Shown: in pieces, positions 1-4,763 of the stretch
Layout: each line of letters starts with the position of its first letter
Position numbering within the stretch: position 1 is the first letter of the stretch
Assembly (NCBI GenBank): GCA_021823085.1
Contig: JAKAPG010000104.1
Span: forward strand, 1 to 5,990
DNA from: Thermoplasmata archaeon
GTDB lineage: Archaea > Thermoplasmatota > Thermoplasmata > Lutacidiplasmatales > UBA184
Direction: 5' to 3'
Length of the DNA: 5,990 nt
Made by a program: the position numbers and the translations under genes
Notes under the pieces: model-generated
Told to the model about the DNA's origin: nothing
What the model saw: the letters and a program-made list of their open reading frames with translations, nothing else
Database searches by the model: none

Positions 1-221
1 GTCGAAGCGCCCCCGCCTGCGTAGAGCAGGCCGAGAACGAAGAGGTCGGCGTGCAGTTCGGTGAGGATCAGATACGGAAAACCAATGGTGAGAAGGCCGG
101 CGGCCACTCCGCGGAGGACTCGACTGGCCAAGAGAAGCCCGAGCGCTCGACGGGCCGCGATGGGATTCTGCGCGACGGAGCTGGAGCCCGCGGGCCCCGG
201 AACGGCGGTGCCGTGGTTCAT
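1..221 (-). CDS. MFS-type transporter, N-terminal fragment (runs off window)
   Basis: The reverse strand reads open from an ATG at 221 to the window edge, giving the first 73 residues. A polar start of about 25 residues (MNHGTAVPGP...) leads into an Arg-flanked hydrophobic stretch (about residues 28-53, containing LLASRVLRGVAAGLL and GFPYLIL). This is followed by a short polar link (TELHAD) and the beginning of a second hydrophobic helix (FVLGLLYAGGGAS, 61-73). An Arg and Gly-rich first helix, then an E/D-containing loop and a Gly-rich second helix, is the usual opening of major facilitator superfamily permeases, which move small solutes across the cytoplasmic membrane. Substrate cannot be told from this piece. 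The start is chosen because no in-frame alternative lies close upstream and an AT-rich patch (247-257) sits about 30 bases before it, which would fit an almost leaderless archaeal transcript. The call rests on the pattern of the first helices only; another polytopic membrane protein is possible. Confidence 0.6.
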   Translation of the reverse strand, partial: MNHGTAVPGPAGSSSVAQNPIAARRALGLLLASRVLRGVAAGLLTIGFPYLILTELHADLFVLGLLYAGGGAS

Positions 222-805
222 GAAGGTCTCGCAGCGGCGACGCGACTTAGTTTTGTCACCCGCCTGCACGGCGCCGCGCCCGTCCCGGCCCTCGAGCGCA
301 TCCCGGTCGGGGACGTTCAAGGACCGCGGTTCGGAAAGCGAACCTCCGACTCCTGACGTAGGTCCGCGATGCGATGGGACGCGCGGACAACGCTCGTGAG
401 CGGGCCCGATGCCGTGGTGCAAGGACGTCAAACGGCCGTCCGTTCACGCCCGGTGGCCGGCCCTCGAGCAGGCTTCCGAAAGGAAAGGGCCGAACGCGTC
501 CGGCCCGGCCTCGTTCGAACGGTGGCGCCGACGAGGGCCGCCGGGCCGAGATGTTCGACGTGCACCGCGGATCCGCCTCGCTCCCGCCGGCCGATGTTCC
601 CGCGATCTCGACGCGACGGTGCCGGCCCGGAGCGCATCACCCCGAATCCGGTCGGACTTCCTCGAGACAACGGCGAGGGGGTCTCGGGAGGGAAGCTTCC
701 GATGGCCCCGAAGGCAAAGTGCGACTCGAGGGACTCCTTCCGTAGCCCGTTGGTTCGCGATAGGGCTTCGCTCGGACAGGACAATGTACGATATCTACGC
801 CGTCT
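222..805. other. Gene-free stretch with several short hairpins
   Basis: Six-frame reading gives only Arg/Pro/Gly/Ser-rich translations typical of chance open frames in GC-rich DNA; none shows a recognisable domain. No tRNA, rRNA, RNase P or SRP signature was found. Short perfect inverted repeats are present: 328-333 with 339-344 (6 bp, loop GAAAG); 362-368 with 382-388 (7 bp, GTCCGCG/CGCGGAC, 13-base loop); 423-427 with 437-441 (5 bp); and a TTCC-GAAA-GGAA hairpin near 473-484. They cluster in about 160 bases. In DNA this GC-rich, such short stems can arise by chance. The stretch could be a long intergenic region between two minus-strand genes, a decayed gene, or a structured RNA. Confidence 0.5.
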
Positions 806-1414
806 TCAACAACGCCCCGCGGAAGGTCGACGGCGGCCGTCGGCCATCCTCCACTTGCGATAGTGGCGCGCGACCCGAACGCGATTACCACACCCTGTGG
901 AGGAACACCACAACTGTTGCCGCGTCCGAGACAAGAGGAGGTGGACGCATTCCGGAGCCGCGCACATCCGGAGCCGGCCCACATCAGGGCTCGAGAGCAA
1001 CCTCACGAGCGACCGAGCCAGCCGGCCCGCGACCTGATCGGCGACGCTCGCGTTTCGCACCCGAACGGCTTCGCTCCAACGTCCTCGATGCCACTCCAGG
1101 CGGTAGGATTCGACCGCCCTTCGCCATGCTCTGTTGATCTCCCTCAGCGCATGGGCGGGCGGGGTCGTGCTGAGGATGGCGGAGCCCAGCAGCGACCGAA
1201 CGCTGGCTCGGAACCTTCGCAATCGACGGGCGTCCACGGCCGAGACCCGGCCACGAATCTGCGGGCCGTGGACGCGAATCCACCGACGCGCCTCGGCCTC
1301 CGAGGCGAGGGCATCGCCCACTCGACATGCGGGACACGCAATGCTGTTCGCGAAATCGACGGGCGAGATGGATCCCGGATCTCCGATTCCGGCTCGCGAC
1401 GCGGATCGAGTCAT
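806..1414 (-). CDS. CGNR zinc-finger / ABATE-domain putative transcription regulator
   Basis: This 202-residue protein has the two-part layout of the CGNR family. The N-terminal ABATE-like part begins near residue 18 (PVDFANSIACPACRVGDALASE, then EARRWIRVHG), matching the family's opening 'DFxNT...DxL...AxxWL' pattern. A helical middle follows (61-140). The C-terminal CGNR zinc finger spans about 149-189, with likely zinc ligands C151, C156, C170 and C175 and the signature C175-G176-N177-R178. Family members are usually close to 180-200 residues and are annotated as putative stress-induced or one-component transcription regulators, with the finger thought to bind DNA. The gene is divergent from the YHS/copper-ATPase pair across a 101-base gap, so control of those genes is a reasonable inference, not shown. 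The Asp-Arg-Ser segment common before the WC pair is LLLSRTRQQ here, a mild departure. Two extra Cys (27, 30, as CPAC) lie in the N-terminal domain and could be a metal or redox site. Confidence 0.85.
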   Translation of the reverse strand: MTRSASRAGIGDPGSISPVDFANSIACPACRVGDALASEAEARRWIRVHGPQIRGRVSAVDARRLRRFRASVRSLLGSAILSTTPPAHALREINRAWRRAVESYRLEWHRGRWSEAVRVRNASVADQVAGRLARSLVRLLSSPDVGRLRMCAAPECVHLLLSRTRQQLWCSSTGCGNRVRVARHYRKWRMADGRRRPSAGRC

Positions 1415-1515
1415 AGATAGACGAGATCCCCTACGGCCCCCGATTCTCGAAGGGGTTATATCTGTAGACGGGGCCCTTAAGTATCCCTAATGGACTTGCG
1501 CGGCAAGAGAGCATT
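1415..1515. promoter_or_regulatory. Divergent promoter region between CGNR regulator and YHS/copper ATPase genes
   Basis: This 101-base gap separates two divergent starts and holds the most AT-rich patches nearby. CTTAAGTAT (1476-1484) is centred about 36 bases before the YHS start and could be the plus-strand TATA box of a transcript with a very short leader. GTTATAT (1455-1461), read as ATATAAC on the minus strand, lies about 45 bases before the regulator start and could serve that gene. The short element TAGACG occurs twice as a direct repeat (1418-1423 and 1465-1470), one copy near each end of the promoter zone. A candidate operator could lie here, but no long clear palindrome is visible apart from the short CTTAAG and GGGCCC. 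Confidence 0.45.
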
Positions 1516-1659
1516 ATGGCGCAAGTGAAGGACCCGATCTGCGGTATGACGGTGGATTCGGAGCGAACGGCGTTTAAGGGGTCGTACGACGGCCAAATGG
1601 TCTACTTCTGTTCGGCGAGTTGCCAGAAGCGGTACGCTGCCACCCACAAGTCAGCTTAG
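1516..1659 (+). CDS. Small free-standing YHS/TRASH metal-binding protein
   Basis: This complete 47-residue protein is essentially one YHS (TRASH-like) module. It opens KDPICGM (residues 5-11) and carries YFCSASC (30-36), giving three Cys in the pattern C9-x22-C32-x3-C36. This is the metal-binding arrangement of the family, which coordinates soft or transition metals such as Cu(I). There is no signal peptide or membrane helix, so it should be cytoplasmic. It is followed 85 bases later on the same strand by a copper ATPase whose N-terminus carries the same module with identical Cys spacing, so the two are probably co-expressed and may exchange metal. By context it resembles the small TRASH protein CopM next to CopA in Sulfolobales, but orthology is not established. 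The start is supported by the motif beginning at once after MAQV; AAGAGAG (1505-1511) is at best a weak ribosome site. Confidence 0.85.
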   Translation: MAQVKDPICGMTVDSERTAFKGSYDGQMVYFCSASCQKRYAATHKSA

Positions 1660-1744
1660 GCACCCGCCTTTCTCCCCTTCGTGAGATGGCGCTCGAACGC
1701 GCCCCGCGGGCCGGCGGGTAGACCCTCCCGGAGCCCATCGTCCG
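1660..1744 (+). other. Spacer between YHS protein and copper ATPase, with hairpin
   Basis: This 85-base gap holds a pyrimidine-rich run (about 1668-1680), a perfect 5-bp hairpin (GGCGC 1688-1692 with GCGCC 1699-1703, 6-base loop) and an adjoining palindrome CCCGCGGG (1703-1710). The pyrimidine run precedes the hairpin, so this is not a standard intrinsic terminator. It might partly end the short YHS transcript or shape the expression ratio. GGAG at 1730-1733 lies 11 bases before the ATPase ATG and is a weak Shine-Dalgarno candidate. Confidence 0.35.
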
Positions 1745-3817
1745 ATGCCGACCGACCCTGTCTGCGGGATGTTCGTGGACGAGCGGACCGCGGAGCTCAC
1801 TCTCGCTCGCGAGAACCGGACCTACTACTTCTGTTCCACGACCTGCCTGCGAGAGTTCTCAGCGCCGGAGCATCAGCTCGCTCGACTGAGGCGGCAGTTG
1901 GCCGTGGGCTGGCCGCTATCGATCGTCATCCTCGTGCTTTCGTACATTTACTCCCCCCCGGGGTGGCCCTGGGCCGCCTTTGCGCTCGCAGCGGTCGTAC
2001 AATTCTACCCCGGCCTTCAGTTCTACCACGGCACCTACGATGCGATCCGCAATCGTGTGTGGAACATGGACGTGTTGATCGCCGTCGGGACGACGATGGC
2101 CTTCGCGTACAGCGCGACCGCGCTCCTCTTGCCCTCCCGCCTTCCTCCGGCCTACTACTTCGATGCGTCCTCGCTGATCGTCACCCTGATTCTGACCGGC
2201 AACTACCTGGAGCACCTCACGCGCGAGAAGGCGCGAGGTTCGCTGCGGAAGTTGAAGGAACAGCTGCCGACCACCGCCCTGGTTCTTCGAGACGACCGGG
2301 AGGTGGAGGTGCCCGTCTCGGAGGTGCGGGTCCAGGAGCGGGTTCGGATTCGTCCGGGAGCCCGCTTCCCGACCGACGGAGTGATCGTTGACGGGCGCTC
2401 CACGGTGAATGAGGCGATCCTGACCGGGGAGAGCCTCCCCTCGGACAAGAAGCCGGGGGATCCCGTCATCGCCGGAGCCATCAACGGCGAGGGCCCGCTG
2501 ACGGTGGAGACGACGAAGGTAGGCTCCGATACGCTTCTGGCCCAGATCGGCCAACTCGTCGCCGAAGCCGAGACGAGCCGCGTCCCGCTCCAACAGCTCG
2601 CCGATCGCATCGCCGCTCGCTTCGTCCCGTTCGTGATCGGGCTCGCGGCCGTCGCCTCCCTCGGGTGGTTCCTCCTGGGCGGTGCCGGTTTCACGATCGC
2701 GCTGCTCGTCTTCGTCTCGGTGGTCATCATCGCCTGCCCGTGCGCCTTCGGGATCGCAACCCCGGCGGCCATCGTGGTCGGTACCGGTCGGGCCGCGGAG
2801 GAAGGGATTCTCTTCAAGGGGCGCGACTCCCTCGAGCGCGCCAGTCGCATCGACGTCGTACTCTCCGACAAGACCGGGACGTTGACTCGGGGAGAGCCGA
2901 GCCTCACCGACCTCTTGCCCGCGCCCGGGGTGACGCCGGCGAGGCTGCTGAGTTTCGCCGCGGGCCTCGAGCGGGAGTCGGAGCATCCGCTGGCTCGAGC
3001 GGTTCGCGAGCGCGCGCGCCAGGAGAAGGTCGCACAACTCGTGTTCCAAGACGTGACCGTCGAGGCGGGCCGAGGGATCCGGGGCGCGCTTGACGGCCGT
3101 CCGTTCTCCGTCCTCAACGGGTCGGCGGCCCGGGAGGAGGGGGTCGATCTCGCTTCGTTGGTGGAGGAGACCCGACGGCTGGAGGCGGAGGGAAAGACAT
3201 GGTCCCTGGTGCTCGAGGGCGACCGCCTCGTCGGTCTGCTCGCCTTCTCGGACGAGGTCGCCCCCGGGGTCGCGGAGGCGATCTCGGCCCTCGGTCGCGA
3301 TGGGATCTCGGTCGTCATGGTCACCGGCGACCACGAAGCCGCCGCACGCCGCGTCGCCCAGCAGGTCGGGATCCGGGAAGTCCACGCCGCCATGACCCCA
3401 CAGGGGAAGCTCGCTCTCATCCAACAGCTCCGGGACCGGGGGAAGCACGTCGGGTACGTCGGTGACGGGATCAACGACGCCCCGGCGCTCGCCGCCGCGG
3501 ACCTCGGGATCGCGATCGGCACCGGAACGGACGTCGCTCAGGAGACAGGGGGAGTGATCCTCGTCCGATCCGACTTCCGTGGGGTCGCACTGGCTCTGCG
3601 CACCGGCAGACGGACCGTGAACAAGATCCGCGGCAACCTGACGTGGGCGGTCGGGTACAACGCGGTACTGCTGCCGGTGGCCGCCGGTGCCCTCGTCCCG
3701 TTGTTCGGGTTGGGAGTCTACAACTTCCTGCCTATGGTGGGGGCGCTCGCGATGGCGCTCTCCTCCACCTCGGTCGTTCTGAACTCTCTCTCGCTGCGCT
3801 GGGTCTCCCTTCACTAG
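1745..3817 (+). CDS. copA: P1B-1 copper(I)-exporting ATPase with N-terminal YHS domain
   Basis: This 690-residue pump couples ATP hydrolysis to Cu(I) transport across the cytoplasmic membrane, probably outward. A YHS domain fills residues 3-40 (DPVCGM, C7, C30, C34) where many homologues have HMA domains. Membrane helices fall near 53-70, 76-93, 108-130, 137-155, 292-311, 316-337, 633-650 and 656-681, giving the eight of P1B pumps. The actuator motif TGES is at 227-230, the phosphorylation site DKTGTLT at 375-381 (D375), the nucleotide-binding HP at 414-415 with GRG near 442-444, TGD at 527-529 and GDGINDAP at 573-580. Specificity residues fit the P1B-1 copper signature: CPC 331-333, N631-x6-Y638-N639-x4-P644, and P663-x6-M670-x2-S673-S674-x6-S681. 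The CPC is followed by AFG, not the commoner ALG. The YHS motif begins two residues after the ATG, supporting this start. All catalytic residues are intact. The gene symbol is by function, not proven orthology. Confidence 0.93.
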   Translation: MPTDPVCGMFVDERTAELTLARENRTYYFCSTTCLREFSAPEHQLARLRRQLAVGWPLSIVILVLSYIYSPPGWPWAAFALAAVVQFYPGLQFYHGTYDAIRNRVWNMDVLIAVGTTMAFAYSATALLLPSRLPPAYYFDASSLIVTLILTGNYLEHLTREKARGSLRKLKEQLPTTALVLRDDREVEVPVSEVRVQERVRIRPGARFPTDGVIVDGRSTVNEAILTGESLPSDKKPGDPVIAGAINGEGPLTVETTKVGSDTLLAQIGQLVAEAETSRVPLQQLADRIAARFVPFVIGLAAVASLGWFLLGGAGFTIALLVFVSVVIIACPCAFGIATPAAIVVGTGRAAEEGILFKGRDSLERASRIDVVLSDKTGTLTRGEPSLTDLLPAPGVTPARLLSFAAGLERESEHPLARAVRERARQEKVAQLVFQDVTVEAGRGIRGALDGRPFSVLNGSAAREEGVDLASLVEETRRLEAEGKTWSLVLEGDRLVGLLAFSDEVAPGVAEAISALGRDGISVVMVTGDHEAAARRVAQQVGIREVHAAMTPQGKLALIQQLRDRGKHVGYVGDGINDAPALAAADLGIAIGTGTDVAQETGGVILVRSDFRGVALALRTGRRTVNKIRGNLTWAVGYNAVLLPVAAGALVPLFGLGVYNFLPMVGALAMALSSTSVVLNSLSLRWVSLH

Positions 3818-3937
3818 GGCTCGTTGATCGGTCGGTCCCCCATCGATACTCTCTATGGGAGGCCGGATTCCCACAAGCGGGCGGAACGAGCGCGGACGCG
3901 CGCGGTCGGTGGGCGTAGCGGCCGCCCGTCGTGAACC

Positions 3938-3965
3938 GGGAAAGAAAAGGGGGCAGCTCCGTGCC
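3938..3965 (-). terminator. Possible terminator of the SHOCT membrane protein gene
   Basis: Read on the minus strand, a small hairpin (GGCA/TGCC stem, 3962-3965 with 3952-3955, 6-base loop) is followed at once by CCCTTTTCTTTCCC (3951 down to 3938), the most T-rich run in this part of the window. It lies about 88 bases beyond the stop of the SHOCT gene, within the 235-base gap between two convergent genes. A hairpin is not required for archaeal termination, where a T tract is the main signal. The stem is only 4 bp, so this is tentative. Confidence 0.4.
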
Positions 3966-4052
3966 AGATCCCAGAATCCCGAGCCGACGTCGCCGAGAAC
4001 GACGTGGAGGAGGGGGCCTCCCCGGCTGGTTCGCGGTGTCGATGCCGAGGCC

Positions 4053-4409
4053 CTAAGGCCCCGCCTTCAGGTTCTCGAGGATCTTCTGGTACTCCTCCAA
4101 GGAGATTTCGCTCCGGGCGTATCGGAGCCCAGCCACGGTCCGAGGATCGATGGGGCCAACGGGAGTTGCCGGCGGTTCGGCCAATCCGATGAGCCAGACG
4201 AGCAGAAGGACGAAGAGGAGGACAACCACCCCCATGACGATGGGGCCGATCCACCACCACCCGTTCGCTCCATACATCCAACCTCCCGTCCAACCGTGAG
4301 CTCCCGCGTAGGCGCCGACCGCTATCATCGCTAGGGTGCCGATGAGGAGGGCTGCCAGGAGGACGACTCCGAGGATGAAAAACGGTCCCCGAGAACGGAT
4401 GTCACGCAT
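4053..4409 (-). CDS. Small two-helix membrane protein with C-terminal SHOCT motif
   Basis: This complete 118-residue protein has a short basic N-terminus (MRDIRSRG), a first membrane helix at about 9-34, an aromatic Gly/Trp-rich link (GWTGGWMYGANGWWW, 39-53), a second helix at about 54-76, and a Pro-rich linker (EPPATPVGPIDP). It ends with a SHOCT-like helical hairpin (about 93-114: LRYARSEISLEEYQKILENL), matching the family pattern 'L..RyA.GEI..eEy...k..L'. SHOCT tails are short oligomerisation or interaction modules often found at the ends of small membrane proteins; their exact roles are mostly unknown. It converges on the copper ATPase with 235 bases between stops. Small SHOCT membrane proteins are often seen near metal-export genes, so an accessory role is possible but inferred. 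The ATG at 4409 is chosen because the first helix starts right after it; GAGAGGG lies about 11 bases upstream, and TTATGG (minus strand, 4462-4467) could be its TATA box. Confidence 0.83.
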   Translation of the reverse strand: MRDIRSRGPFFILGVVLLAALLIGTLAMIAVGAYAGAHGWTGGWMYGANGWWWIGPIVMGVVVLLFVLLLVWLIGLAEPPATPVGPIDPRTVAGLRYARSEISLEEYQKILENLKAGP

Positions 4410-4583
4410 ACTCAGCACGTCCCTCTCGATCCCCGTCTGGATCCCCGATGCTCCCGGCCGTCCATAAGCCCACGGTGAACCGGCGTTGACTCTCGGAGCA
4501 CGGGGCACGAACCTCGGCTCTGCTTCGCCAATCCGTGGACCTAACCCGACTGCTTCGATCCCTTTCGAGGCGTATCCCACCCC

Positions 4584-4603
4584 GTTGGCCCGATGGGGCC
4601 AAC
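4584..4603. repeat. Perfect 8-bp inverted repeat (hairpin)
   Basis: GTTGGCCC (4584-4591) and GGGCCAAC (4596-4603) are exact reverse complements separated by GATG, giving an 8-bp stem with a 4-base loop. It lies mid-way in a divergent intergenic region, 160 bases before the antiporter start and about 175 before the SHOCT start. It could be a dyad operator for a dimeric regulator or an RNA hairpin; no T tract follows on either strand, so a terminator is unlikely. Confidence 0.55.
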
Positions 4604-4750
4604 CCACCTCATTGCCTGTCGGCTCGATTCCGCCAAAGACTAATCCGACCGGACGCTCGTCTCCCTCTCGCTCGTGGCGCGCTGTCTCCCCCTCAGCAAC
4701 CTTCGAACGGGGCGATCTCTCCCTCGCGCGTAGTACACCCGAGAGGGGGC

Positions 4751-4757
4751 GGAGAGG
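4751..4757 (+). promoter_or_regulatory. Strong Shine-Dalgarno site for the antiporter
   Basis: GGAGAGG lies six bases before the ATG at 4764 and closely matches the GGAGGTG consensus complementary to the 16S rRNA 3' end. It fixes the start of the antiporter and is the clearest ribosome site in the window; the other genes here have weak sites or none. Confidence 0.75.
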
Positions 4758-4763
4758 TTCGCA

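Larger units (their letters stand above)
4410..4763. other. Divergent intergenic region (354 bases) with one strong hairpin
   Basis: The region lies between the divergent SHOCT and antiporter starts. Open frames through it give low-complexity Arg/Ser/Pro translations with no domain, and I see no tRNA. It should carry promoters for both genes: a TATA-like TTATGG on the minus strand (4462-4467) for the SHOCT gene, and no clear box for the antiporter, where only TAGTAC (4731-4736) stands out. Its main structural feature is the perfect hairpin at 4584-4603, listed separately. Confidence 0.5.

Noticed and set aside
508..530. GTTCGAAC resembling a tRNA T-loop
   Set aside because: The flanking bases do not form the 5-bp T stem and there is no acceptor, D or anticodon arm around it.
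645..672. Minus-strand GAGGAAGTCCGACC resembling the RNase P RNA GAGGAAAGTCC motif
   Set aside because: One base is missing from the conserved core, and the partner ACAGAA...GGCTTA region and other conserved elements are not found at the right distance.
369..1137. Plus-strand open frames of 120-240 codons across 369-1137
   Set aside because: Several frames are open at once with Arg/Pro/Ser-rich translations and no motif, and the right part is antisense to the well-supported CGNR gene.
3839..3859. CCCAT/ATGGG hairpin just after the copper ATPase stop as a terminator
   Set aside because: The stem is only 5 bp with an 11-base loop and no T tract follows on the plus strand.
1916..3874. A 652-codon open frame on the minus strand opposite the copper ATPase
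   Set aside because: It is the antisense shadow of a fully motif-supported gene; its translation is Arg/Gly/Asp/Glu-rich with no domain, a common result in GC-rich DNA.
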